8,662 nt of DNA from Limnochordia bacterium (lineage in GTDB: Bacteria > Bacillota > Limnochordia > Darwinibacteriales > SLO01). Position 1 is the stretch's first letter. The number at the start of each line of letters is the position of its first letter. A model generated the notes under the pieces. It had not been told where the DNA came from, made no database searches, and saw only the letters and a list, made by a program, of their open reading frames with translations. The stretch spans positions 1-8,662 of the forward strand of contig SLOG01000285.1 in the NCBI GenBank assembly GCA_007132635.1. The letters run 5' to 3'. Made by a program: the position numbers and the translations under genes. Positions 1 to 7,499 of this stretch are shown one piece after another.

Positions 1-662
1 CAGAATACCTTGAGCAGGCTGTGTATGGGTTGACTGAAGAAAACGCGCCTCAGATTGCTGAAGCCCAGTTGATAGCCAACCCAGGTTGTTATCCCACAAG
101 TGCGCTTCTGGCACTTATTCCTGGGCAAAAGGCAGGCTGGTTTGTCCAAGACAGCGTGATTATTGACGGGAAGTCTGGTGTGTCTGGTGCTGGACGCGGC
201 TCGTCTTCTGCCGTGCACTTTTCGGAAGTGAATGAGTCCATCCGCGGCTACAAATTGGGCCGGCATCAGCATGTTCCCGAGATCGAACAGGAATTGGGGT
301 CCGGTGTTGTTTTCACTCCTCACCTTATCCCCATTACTCGAGGCTTGATGTGCACCGTGTATGTAAAACTCACCGAAGCGAGAACCACAGAGGATGTCAT
401 TGAGTACTATCGGGAGTACTATTCTGGGAAAGGCTTTGTGCGGATCCGCGATGCTGGTCAGTGGCCAACGACAAGACAGGTTCTTGGCTCGAATTTCTGC
501 GATCTGGGTTTCCATGTTGATCCACGCCGGCAGGTACTCACCATCGTATCGGTTATCGATAATTTGGTTAAGGGAGCCGCGGGGCAGGCAATCCAGAACA
601 TGAACGTGCGTTTCGGCTGGCCCGAAGACACCGGTCTTCAGTTGGTTCCGTTGTGCCCTTGA
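1..662 (+). CDS. argC: N-acetyl-gamma-glutamyl-phosphate reductase, 3' part (5' end outside window)
   Basis: ArgC makes N-acetylglutamate semialdehyde by NADPH-dependent reduction of N-acetylglutamyl phosphate, the third step of arginine synthesis, in the cytosol. The reading frame is open from the left edge (first full codon at 3, residues EYLEQAVYGL), so the gene enters from outside and the GTG at 21 is internal. About 219 residues are visible of a family length near 345; the N-terminal NADP-binding part is missing. Visible family motifs are NPGCYPT with the catalytic Cys codon at 87-89, DGKSGVSGAGRG shortly after, GRHQHVPEIEQ with its conserved His pair at 264-272, FTPHLIPITRGLM, and the C-terminal QNMNVRFGWPEDTGL. 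The stop is TGA at 660-662. argJ follows after a short gap, matching the common argCJ pairing. The identity is secure; only the upstream part and its control region are unseen. Confidence 0.97.
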   Translation, partial: EYLEQAVYGLTEENAPQIAEAQLIANPGCYPTSALLALIPGQKAGWFVQDSVIIDGKSGVSGAGRGSSSAVHFSEVNESIRGYKLGRHQHVPEIEQELGSGVVFTPHLIPITRGLMCTVYVKLTEARTTEDVIEYYREYYSGKGFVRIRDAGQWPTTRQVLGSNFCDLGFHVDPRRQVLTIVSVIDNLVKGAAGQAIQNMNVRFGWPEDTGLQLVPLCP

Positions 663-694
663 GGCGACTCTTAAGCTCGACACATGGATGTAGA

Positions 695-703
695 AAGAGG
701 GGG
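695..703 (+). promoter_or_regulatory. Ribosome binding site that decides the argJ start
   Basis: A purine run (AAGAGGGGG) ends four bases before the ATG at 708. The in-frame ATG at 684 has no purine-rich site upstream, only TTAAGCTCGACAC. This favours 708 as the argJ start over the longer reading. Confidence 0.7.
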
Positions 704-707
704 TTGT

Positions 708-1958
708 ATGCACCAAGAATCGATTCACATTGATAATCCATTAGCCTCGGAAATTGAGGAACTCCCTGACGGAGGGCTCTTGAGTCCTCAGGGATTCACT
801 GCCGGCGGCCTGCATGCCGGTATAAAGAAACGCAAATTGGACTTGGCATGGCTGTATTCGCAGGTTCCGGCAGCGGCGGCAGGTGTGTACACGCAGAATG
901 CATTTAAGGCAGCGCCTTTGGTTGTTAATGAGGCCAGTATTGCTGTGGAAGGAAGCCTCCAGGGAGTGTTGGTGAACTCTGGTGTTGCCAATGCCTGTAC
1001 GGGCAAACAAGGACTCGAGGATGCGTATGCGATGCGTCGTCTGTTGGCTCAACGCTTTGGAATGGCCGAGCACTTGGGAGCCGTGCTGTCCACAGGCGTT
1101 ATTGGGGAGTTTCTTCCCATGGACAGACTGAGTGCTGGAATAGCGAAGATACAAGCTTTTGAGTCACTGCGTGATGGACAGAGTTTTGAGGAAGCAATCA
1201 TGACAACCGATACGGTGCGGAAGCGCTACGCTGTGTCGATGACCATTGAGGGTACACGGGTTTTCATTGGGGGAGCTGCGAAGGGTTCCGGGATGATCCA
1301 TCCCAACATGGCGACGATGCTTGCCTTTGTAACCACCGATGCCGCCGTGGAACCATCTAGTCTACAGGCTGCTCTTCGATCGGCTGCACAGGATACCTTT
1401 AATATGGTAGCTGTAGACGGGGACACAAGCACCAATGACATGGTGCTGGCTATGGCCAACGGTATGGCGGGTGCTGCGGTGCTGTCGACTGAGCATCCCG
1501 AATGGGAAAAGTTTTGCGCGGGTCTGCAAATAGTCTGTGGGCAGTTGGCGAAGCAGATCGCGCGAGACGGTGAAGGTGCCACAAAACTGATTGAGGTCTG
1601 GGTCAAGGGGGCACCCTCGGAGGTGGATGCCAAAAAGGCTGCCAAGGCTGTGATTCTTTCCAGCCTGGTCAAGTCGGCGATTTTTGGTACAGACGCTAAC
1701 TGGGGCCGTATCGTTTGTGCTGTCGGGTATAGTGGCGCCTCTGTCGATCCTGATCAAGTGGACATTTATCTAGGTGATTTGCAGATGATGGAAAACGGCA
1801 TGCCTTTGAAATTCGATGAAGATGCAGCAAAAGCCTATCTGCAGGAGAGCGAAATTCGGATCACCATTGATCTCAAGGTTGGTGGAGCGCAGGCGGTCGC
1901 TTGGGGCTGTGACTTGACGTACGATTACGTTCGGATAAACGCAGATTATCGGAGTTAA
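708..1958 (+). CDS. argJ: Ornithine acetyltransferase / glutamate N-acetyltransferase (ArgJ)
   Basis: ArgJ transfers the acetyl group from N-acetylornithine to glutamate, releasing ornithine and regenerating N-acetylglutamate. Some members also make N-acetylglutamate from acetyl-CoA. The protein is 416 residues from the ATG at 708; an in-frame ATG at 684 would add 8. Family landmarks, numbered from 708, are GFTAGGLHAGIKK near residues 29-41, LVNSGVANACTG near 88-99, STGVIGE with the oxyanion-hole pair Thr129-Gly130, TTDTVRK near 166-172, and HPNMATML with the self-cleavage Ala-Thr bond. The nucleophile Thr203 has its codon at 1314-1316. The end, TYDYVRINADYRS, is typical. The N terminus carries perhaps 15 more residues than many homologues. 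argD follows 18 bp downstream, with no argB between. Sequence alone does not separate the monofunctional from the bifunctional form. Confidence 0.97.
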   Translation: MHQESIHIDNPLASEIEELPDGGLLSPQGFTAGGLHAGIKKRKLDLAWLYSQVPAAAAGVYTQNAFKAAPLVVNEASIAVEGSLQGVLVNSGVANACTGKQGLEDAYAMRRLLAQRFGMAEHLGAVLSTGVIGEFLPMDRLSAGIAKIQAFESLRDGQSFEEAIMTTDTVRKRYAVSMTIEGTRVFIGGAAKGSGMIHPNMATMLAFVTTDAAVEPSSLQAALRSAAQDTFNMVAVDGDTSTNDMVLAMANGMAGAAVLSTEHPEWEKFCAGLQIVCGQLAKQIARDGEGATKLIEVWVKGAPSEVDAKKAAKAVILSSLVKSAIFGTDANWGRIVCAVGYSGASVDPDQVDIYLGDLQMMENGMPLKFDEDAAKAYLQESEIRITIDLKVGGAQAVAWGCDLTYDYVRINADYRS

Positions 1959-1966
1959 TAGTTAGA

Positions 1967-1971
1967 GGAGG
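1967..1971 (+). promoter_or_regulatory. Ribosome binding site of argD
   Basis: GGAGG lies five bases before the ATG at 1977, within AGAGGAGGAAATCATG. It selects this start over the in-frame ATG at 1992 and suggests efficient independent initiation on the shared transcript. Confidence 0.85.
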
Positions 1972-1976
1972 AAATC

Positions 1977-3140
1977 ATGGGAAACTCACTGATGGCAACA
2001 TATAACCGCATTCCCATAGCCATGACGAAGGGCGAAGGGAGCTATGTCTGGGGTGCAGACGGAGCCAAATATCTGGATTTCTGCGTGGGTATCGCAACAT
2101 GCAGTCTGGGCCACGTGCCCCCTTATGTTAAGGAACGTGTGGAAAAGCAGCTCAATATGCTTTGGCACTGCTCCAATCTCTACGAGATTCCGATCCAGGA
2201 AGAACTGGCAGATATGCTCACCGCGAACTCTTGTTTTGATAAAGTGTTCTTCTGCAATAGCGGAGCCGAAGCCAATGAAGGGGCTCTGAAGCTTGCTAGA
2301 AAATACGGCAAGGAAGCCAAGGGCCCGGATTGCTACGAGGTCGTGACATTTACCCAGTCCTTCCACGGGCGCACGATGGCAACACTGGCGGCGACCGGGC
2401 AAGAGAAGATTCAGAAGGGCTTCGAACCGCTAATGCCTGGTTTCCGCTATCTTCCGTATAATGATATTGATGCCTTGGATTCTGTCAACACAGCGAAGAC
2501 CTGCGCAGTCCTTCTTGAGGTGATCCAGGGCGAAGGCGGTGTTAACACGGCTGACGACCAGTGGCTTAAGGCCGTCGAAACACTGTGTCGTGACAATGGG
2601 ATTCTTTTAATGGTCGACGAGGTACAGACGGGTGTCGGCCGGACAGGAAGTTTGTTTGCCTATCAACAGTCCGGTATTGAGCCGGACGTGATGACCTTGG
2701 CCAAAGGACTCGGTTCGGGCTTCCCTATCGGTGCGCTTTTGGCTAGCGACAAAACCGCTGCCGTTTTCGGTCCGGGCACCCATGGCAGCACGTTTGGCGG
2801 CAATCCTCTCGCCTGCAGTGCAGCATTGGCCACTCTGCAGTTTATGTTGGAGACGAACATCCCGCAGCAGGCAGAGAAATTAGGTAAGTATCTAGCGGAA
2901 AGCCTTACAGGCCTCCAAGCGCGTTACCCGCAGATTCAGGAAGTGCGGGGAAGAGGACTTCTCTGCGGTTTTGTCATCCCCGAGCAGGCGGCAGCAGTCA
3001 TGGAAAAGGCACGCGGACAAGGTGTGCTGGTGCTTATGGCCGGACCCGATGTTGTGCGAATCCTGCCGCCGCTTACGTGCACAAAGGAAGAGATTGATCA
3101 CTGTATTCGTGTATTGGACGCAAGTTTGGCAGCTCTTTAG
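1977..3140 (+). CDS. argD: Acetylornithine aminotransferase (class III, PLP-dependent)
   Basis: ArgD uses pyridoxal phosphate to move an amino group from glutamate to N-acetylglutamate semialdehyde, giving N-acetylornithine. The protein is 387 residues, close to the usual 380-400. Class III fold-type I landmarks are the N-terminal GEGSYVWGADGAKYLDF (about 19-35), NSGAEANEGALKLARKYG (94-111) at the cofactor phosphate loop, SFHGRTMATLAATGQ (128-142), EVIQGEGGVN (181-190), and VDEVQTGVGRTG with the ring-binding Asp214. Lys243 in TLAKGLGSG is the Schiff-base lysine, and HGSTFGGNPL (269-278) supplies Thr272. It sits between argJ and carA, so acetylornithine is the likely substrate. Relatives acting on succinyl-diaminopimelate or ornithine share these motifs, and context makes ArgD the best call. 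A 41-bp gap separates it from carA. Confidence 0.96.
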   Translation: MGNSLMATYNRIPIAMTKGEGSYVWGADGAKYLDFCVGIATCSLGHVPPYVKERVEKQLNMLWHCSNLYEIPIQEELADMLTANSCFDKVFFCNSGAEANEGALKLARKYGKEAKGPDCYEVVTFTQSFHGRTMATLAATGQEKIQKGFEPLMPGFRYLPYNDIDALDSVNTAKTCAVLLEVIQGEGGVNTADDQWLKAVETLCRDNGILLMVDEVQTGVGRTGSLFAYQQSGIEPDVMTLAKGLGSGFPIGALLASDKTAAVFGPGTHGSTFGGNPLACSAALATLQFMLETNIPQQAEKLGKYLAESLTGLQARYPQIQEVRGRGLLCGFVIPEQAAAVMEKARGQGVLVLMAGPDVVRILPPLTCTKEEIDHCIRVLDASLAAL

Positions 3141-3150
3141 CAGCTCGATA

Positions 3151-3164
3151 GCGGCTGAGGCCGC
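3151..3164 (+). other. Small GC-rich stem-loop between argD and carA
   Basis: GCGGC at 3151-3155 can pair with GCCGC at 3160-3164 around a TGAG loop. This five-pair hairpin ends four bases before the carA ribosome binding site. No T-tract follows, so it is not an intrinsic terminator. It might affect message stability or carA initiation, but a stem this short can also arise by chance. Confidence 0.35.
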
Positions 3165-3168
3165 AGGC

Positions 3169-3174
3169 AGGAGG
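3169..3174 (+). promoter_or_regulatory. Ribosome binding site of carA
   Basis: AGGAGG lies seven bases before the ATG at 3182, a near-ideal site. It fixes the carA start; no competing in-frame start is nearby. Confidence 0.88.
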
Positions 3175-3181
3175 AACCACT

Positions 3182-4267
3182 ATGGCGGAAGGCGTTCTGC
3201 TTTTGGAATCTGGCGAGGTCTTTAAGGGTACACTCTTAGGTGCTTCGAACGTTGTTGGCGAGGTGGTTTTTAACACGAGTATGACTGGATACCAGGAAAT
3301 GGTTACCGATCCATCCTATTCAGGCCAGATTCTTGTGTTCTGCTACCCTTTGATCGGCAACTACGGCATGAGTGCGCGCTGCAGTGAGAGTACTCGGCCG
3401 CAAGTCGCCGGAATCGCTGCAGGCGAGATCTGTGGTCTTCCCAGCCATCATCTAGCGGAAGCCTCATTTCTCTCGGAGTTGACAAATGCTGGTATCCCTT
3501 GTCTCGTGGGCGTTGACACGCGAGCCTTGGTAAAACGTATACGCAGTCAAGGCACAGTCAGGGGCATTATTACCACTGAGCAACGCCTTCAGGAGATGAA
3601 CAGCAGTTCAATGTTTACTGTTTCGGAGCCAAATACCGTCGTAGCAAGAGTCACCACTCCTCGAGTGGTGACGTACGAGAATAGGGGTGCTCATACAGCG
3701 GTCATCGACTATGGCTGTAAACGTTCAATTATTGACAGTTTGGTGTCGTTAGGCTGCCGCGTCACGGTTGTACCCTACACTTTCACCTATGACCAGATGC
3801 GAGCGCTTAATCCTGATGGGGTGCTGCTGAGCAATGGGCCGGGAGATCCTTTATGGCTGCAAGACAGACTGCTTGACATCCGGCGGATTGCCGAGGACTT
3901 CCCGACTTTAGGGGTCTGCTTAGGGCATCAGCTTCTGGGTTTGGCGTTTGGCGGCTCCAGCCGAAAACTAATGTTTGGTCATCGCGGCGGCAATCATCCG
4001 GTACGAGATACGGCAACAGGCCGCGTGTTTATGTCAGCGCAGAACCATGGGTACGTAATCGAGAGTGAGGGCAGCGGACCTATGTCCATCAGTCACGTCA
4101 ATGTCAATGACGGCACAATCGAAGGCCTGCGCCACCAAACGCTGCCCGTCGAAGGCGTTCAGTTTCACCCTGAGGCTCACCCGGGCCCGGACGACTCGGT
4201 GTATATTCTCCAATCCTTTGTGCAGCGCCTGCAGAGGGGCGGTGGTGTTGAGCATGCCGCTACGTAA
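3182..4267 (+). CDS. carA: Carbamoyl-phosphate synthase small subunit (glutaminase)
   Basis: CarA hydrolyses glutamine and channels ammonia to CarB for carbamoyl phosphate synthesis. The protein is 361 residues, normal for the family. The N-terminal CPSase small-chain domain shows FNTSMTGYQEMVTDPSY (about 30-46), GIPCLVGVDTRALVKRIR (104-121) and GTVRGII. The C-terminal class I glutamine amidotransferase domain begins near residue 172 (VIDYGCKRSI) and shows LSNGPGDP (216-223). The nucleophile Cys246 is in LGVCLGHQ, FGHRGGNHPV is at 265-274, and His329 and Glu331 in QFHPEAHPG complete the Cys-His-Glu triad. All catalytic residues are present. Its end overlaps the start of carB by 14 bp, which suits coupled translation of two subunits needed in equal amounts. 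Its place inside an arginine cluster suggests an arginine-related enzyme pool, but the sequence does not show whether a second, pyrimidine-linked copy exists. Confidence 0.97.
   Translation: MAEGVLLLESGEVFKGTLLGASNVVGEVVFNTSMTGYQEMVTDPSYSGQILVFCYPLIGNYGMSARCSESTRPQVAGIAAGEICGLPSHHLAEASFLSELTNAGIPCLVGVDTRALVKRIRSQGTVRGIITTEQRLQEMNSSSMFTVSEPNTVVARVTTPRVVTYENRGAHTAVIDYGCKRSIIDSLVSLGCRVTVVPYTFTYDQMRALNPDGVLLSNGPGDPLWLQDRLLDIRRIAEDFPTLGVCLGHQLLGLAFGGSSRKLMFGHRGGNHPVRDTATGRVFMSAQNHGYVIESEGSGPMSISHVNVNDGTIEGLRHQTLPVEGVQFHPEAHPGPDDSVYILQSFVQRLQRGGGVEHAAT
4233..4239 (+). promoter_or_regulatory. Possible carB ribosome binding site inside carA
   Basis: AGAGGGG lies 14 bases before the homology-supported ATG at 4254, which is long. 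It is 5 and 8 bases before the in-frame GTG at 4245 and TTG at 4248, which would add three or two residues (VLS or LS, with the start codon read as Met). The MPxR-type N terminus favours ATG 4254, perhaps aided by coupling to carA translation. The start is therefore certain only to within a few codons. Confidence 0.45.
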
Positions 4268-7200
4268 CGATCTGTCTTCGGTGCTCGTGATTGGTTCGGG
4301 ACCTATCGTAATTGGGCAGGCCGCAGAGTTTGACTATGCTGGCACACAGGCCTGCTTTGCCCTCAAAGAGGAGGGTTTGCGGGTCGTCTTGATCAACAAC
4401 AATCCCGCTACGATCATGACGGACCCATCGACGGCCGATTCCATCTATATTGAGCCTCTGACCTTAACCGCGTTAGAGGGTGTTATTAAGGCCGAGAAGC
4501 CGGATGGCATTATCGGCACTCTTGGCGGCCAGACAGGCCTTAACCTAGTTGTAGAAGCCTTTGATACTGGTCTGCTGGATAGATATGCGGTGGAAGTGCT
4601 GGGGACATCGGTGGATTCCATACGCCGCGGCGAGGATCGAGAACTCTTTAGACAGTCAATGCTGGCGATTGGGGAACCGATCCCTGAGTCGAGCATTGTG
4701 CGTTCGGTAGAGGAGGGTTTGGCTTTTGCCGAAACCGTGGGCTACCCTTTGATCGTGCGGCCCGCGTACACGCTGGGCGGCACGGGCGGCGGGTTTGCCA
4801 ACAGTGAGGCTGAGCTGCGGACTATTCTTCGGACTGGCCTGCGAGCTAGTCCCATTGGCCAGGCTCTAGTGGAAGAAAGCATTAAAGGATGGAAAGAGAT
4901 CGAGTATGAGGTGATGCGTGATGCCAATGACACCTGCATCACCGTGTGCAGTATGGAAAATCTCGATCCTGTGGGAGTGCACACAGGTGACTCCATCGTT
5001 GTTGCTCCAGCGCAAACCCTAAATGATAGGGAATACCAGATGCTGCGGCGCGCCTCCCTGCGAGTGATCCGAGCCCTTTCTATCGTTGGCGGATGCAATA
5101 TCCAGTTTGCGCTGGACCCATTTTCCGAAAACTACCGCATTATTGAGGTCAATCCTCGGGTCAGCCGTTCGTCGGCGCTTGCATCTAAGGCAGCCGGTTA
5201 TCCCATCGCACGCATTGCAGCCAAGTGCAGTATCGGTTATCATTTGGATGAAATCATAAACCCGATTACGGGTGGCACTATGGCTGCGTTTGAACCGGCT
5301 CTAGACTATGTGGTCGTGAAGCTGCCGCGGTTTCCGTTTGACAAATTTACAGAGGCGGACCATTCTTTAGGGACTCAAATGAAAGCCACCGGGGAAGTCA
5401 TGGCTATCGACCGTAGTTTCGAGGGTGCTCTCCAGAAGGGGCTCCGTTCTTTGGATGTCGGCCTGGCCAGTCTATATCTGCCGGCAGCCTCCGTCTTATC
5501 GGATAACGATTTGCTGCAGGCGATCCAAGAACCGACAGATACGCGGCTGTTTGCCTTGGCTGAAGGACTGCGTCGCGGGTGGTCGTTAGAGCGGTTGCGA
5601 GATGCTTCCGCGGTGGACCCATGGTTTCTCAGCAAACTGCAGGTTTTGGTTAACTTGGAAGAAAGTCTGCGCGGCTACACATGGCAAACTGTCCCGAAAG
5701 ACCTTCTGTGGGAGGCAAAACAGAAGAACACGGCTGATTCGTTCTTGGCTTCGATTTATGGTGTCAGCGAACCTGAAATCCGTGCTTTGTGGCAGGATTG
5801 GGGATGGCAGGCTGGCTATAAGGCTGTGGATACCTGTGCCGGAGAATTTGAGGCGACAACGCCCTATTTTTATTCGACCTGGCTAGGTGTCGACGAGGTT
5901 GAGCCGGGTGAAGGCCAGCAAATCCTCGTGTTGGGTTCGGGTCCCATTCGTATCGGCCAGGGTATCGAATTTGACTATTGCTCTGTGCAGGCTGCTTCAG
6001 CTCTGAGGCGATGGGGGTACCGTTCTGTGGTCATCAACAACAACCCCGAGACAGTAAGTACCGACTTCTCTGCGGCCGACCGTCTGTACTTCGAACCTCT
6101 AGCTGTAGAAGACATCCTGCGGGCAGCAGAGAAAGAACAAGTTGTGGGCGTCATGGTACAGTTCAGCGGGCAAACGGGGATAAATGCGGCCAAAGAATTG
6201 TCTGAGGCAGGCCTAAAGGTCTTCGGAACCGACATTGCTGCTATTGATCAGCTGGAGGACAGACACCTGTTTTACGAACTCTTGGGCCAGCTAGACGTGC
6301 CGCACATTGAAGGCGAGACAGTGCGTTCGACTGACGAGCTTTTGGGAGCCGTTGCGCGTTTGGGCTATCCAATCTTGGTACGGCCTTCTTATGTGATAGG
6401 CGGTCAGGCCATGTTCGTCTTCTATCGGCAGAACGAGCTTCTGGAGTACGCGCAGACCCTTCAACGCCAGACTGCGCGCATGTGGCCTCTTTTAGTGGAT
6501 CGGTTTGTGCCGGGACGAGAGTGTGAAGTTGATGTAGTCAGCGACGGGAAGGACATACTGATCCCGGGAATTTTTGAGCATATCGAGCCAGCTGGCGTGC
6601 ATTCGGGCGACAGCATTTCGGTGTTCCCTGCGCTTACATTGAGTCCCCGTGTGCGGCAGACCATAGTCGATTACACACAGCGTGTTGCCCAGGCGGTGCC
6701 CATTGTGGGTGCTATGAATATCCAATTTGTCGTGCACGACGAGACAGTGTTCTGCTTGGAGGTCAACCCTAGGGCGTCCCGTACGGTTCCCATAATAAGT
6801 AAGGTTACGGGTGTTCCTATCGTGGAGTTGGCCGTTCGAGTGCAGCTGGGGCATACGCTGAAGGATGCAGTCGAACAGGTGGGATTGTGTCCAGAACCCG
6901 CATTCTATTCCGTCAAGGCTCCCGTGTTTTCCACGTCAAAGCTGCGGCACGTGGATTTTGTCTTGGGTCCCGAAATGAAGTCTACCGGTGAGACATTGGG
7001 CCTAGGGGTCTCCTTCGCTGAAGCGTTGGGGAAATCCATGGGAACGCTAGGTGCCTCGCTGCTGCAGCCACAAGATGGATTACAGGCAGTGTTTCTGTCG
7101 GTTCCTGATCGCGACAAGCCGAAGCTGCTCCCCCTGGCAGCTATGTTGGTGCAGCGGGGCTTCCGTCTCACTGCCACTCCCGGGACGGCTGCCTTTCTTA

Positions 7201-7499
7201 AAGCTCACAGTGTGCCTGCAGTAGCCGTAACCATGGAACGACCGGCTATCGACGAGGCTCTGCGAGGCGGTGACATGGCGGCCGTTATCAATGTTCCGAC
7301 CCAAGGGAGACTGCGAGACCGCATGGGGTTTTTCCTACGTGAACAGGCGGTGGGTTCGCAAATACCTCTGTTTACCTGTTTGGAGACAGTGAAGGCAGTA
7401 CTTTCCCTGCCGCAGGCGGAGGATTGGCACGTCTGGCCGCTCAATGTTTATCAAGCGCTTACATCGCAGAAGGGAATGGTTATCGATGGAAAACATTGA
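4254..7499 (+). CDS. carB: Carbamoyl-phosphate synthase large subunit
   Basis: CarB makes carbamoyl phosphate from bicarbonate, two ATP and the ammonia delivered by CarA. The protein is 1081 residues from ATG 4254, a full-length large chain. The start MPLRNDLSSVLVIGSGP matches the family pattern; the frame is open further upstream, but only within carA. Two homologous halves are visible. The first has LVIGSGPIVIGQAAEFDY (11-28), GGTGGG (175-180) and IEVNPRVSRSSALASK (297-312). The second has LVLGSGPIRIGQGIEFDY (558-575), GVHSGDS (781-787) and LEVNPRASRTVPIISK (835-850). An oligomerisation linker lies between them. The C-terminal MGS-like allosteric domain begins near residue 943 and includes RLTATPGTAAFLK. 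The ornithine-site acidic pair appears kept (Glu778, Asp786 by alignment to E. coli). The loop before RPAIDE is shorter than in E. coli and lacks a lysine (see findings). It overlaps carA and argF by 14 bp each. Confidence 0.97.
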   Translation: MPLRNDLSSVLVIGSGPIVIGQAAEFDYAGTQACFALKEEGLRVVLINNNPATIMTDPSTADSIYIEPLTLTALEGVIKAEKPDGIIGTLGGQTGLNLVVEAFDTGLLDRYAVEVLGTSVDSIRRGEDRELFRQSMLAIGEPIPESSIVRSVEEGLAFAETVGYPLIVRPAYTLGGTGGGFANSEAELRTILRTGLRASPIGQALVEESIKGWKEIEYEVMRDANDTCITVCSMENLDPVGVHTGDSIVVAPAQTLNDREYQMLRRASLRVIRALSIVGGCNIQFALDPFSENYRIIEVNPRVSRSSALASKAAGYPIARIAAKCSIGYHLDEIINPITGGTMAAFEPALDYVVVKLPRFPFDKFTEADHSLGTQMKATGEVMAIDRSFEGALQKGLRSLDVGLASLYLPAASVLSDNDLLQAIQEPTDTRLFALAEGLRRGWSLERLRDASAVDPWFLSKLQVLVNLEESLRGYTWQTVPKDLLWEAKQKNTADSFLASIYGVSEPEIRALWQDWGWQAGYKAVDTCAGEFEATTPYFYSTWLGVDEVEPGEGQQILVLGSGPIRIGQGIEFDYCSVQAASALRRWGYRSVVINNNPETVSTDFSAADRLYFEPLAVEDILRAAEKEQVVGVMVQFSGQTGINAAKELSEAGLKVFGTDIAAIDQLEDRHLFYELLGQLDVPHIEGETVRSTDELLGAVARLGYPILVRPSYVIGGQAMFVFYRQNELLEYAQTLQRQTARMWPLLVDRFVPGRECEVDVVSDGKDILIPGIFEHIEPAGVHSGDSISVFPALTLSPRVRQTIVDYTQRVAQAVPIVGAMNIQFVVHDETVFCLEVNPRASRTVPIISKVTGVPIVELAVRVQLGHTLKDAVEQVGLCPEPAFYSVKAPVFSTSKLRHVDFVLGPEMKSTGETLGLGVSFAEALGKSMGTLGASLLQPQDGLQAVFLSVPDRDKPKLLPLAAMLVQRGFRLTATPGTAAFLKAHSVPAVAVTMERPAIDEALRGGDMAAVINVPTQGRLRDRMGFFLREQAVGSQIPLFTCLETVKAVLSLPQAEDWHVWPLNVYQALTSQKGMVIDGKH
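7468..7474 (+). promoter_or_regulatory. Ribosome binding site of argF inside carB
   Basis: AGAAGGG ends 11 bases before the ATG at 7486. The spacing is a little long, but this is the only in-frame start near it. The in-frame ATG at 7444 has no purine-rich site and would add a 14-residue basic extension that is not typical of the family. Confidence 0.6.

Noticed and set aside
741..1154. Long open frames on the minus strand across argJ, argD, carA, carB and argF (for example 741-1154, 1226-1672, 6492-6854)
   Set aside because: They are shadows of the conserved plus-strand genes. Their translations are low-complexity or basic, show no recognisable family motif, and I saw no convincing ribosome binding sites.
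4065..4253. In-frame upstream extension of carB giving a 1144-residue protein
   Set aside because: The extra 63 residues lie wholly inside carA and resemble no CarB N terminus, while MPLRNDLSSVLVIGSGP at 4254 is the family-typical start.
4281..7070. Long internal repeat within carB (GSGPIxIGQ...EFDY occurring twice)
   Set aside because: This is the ancient duplication of the two ATP-grasp halves found in all full-length CarB proteins, not a recent repeat or assembly artefact.
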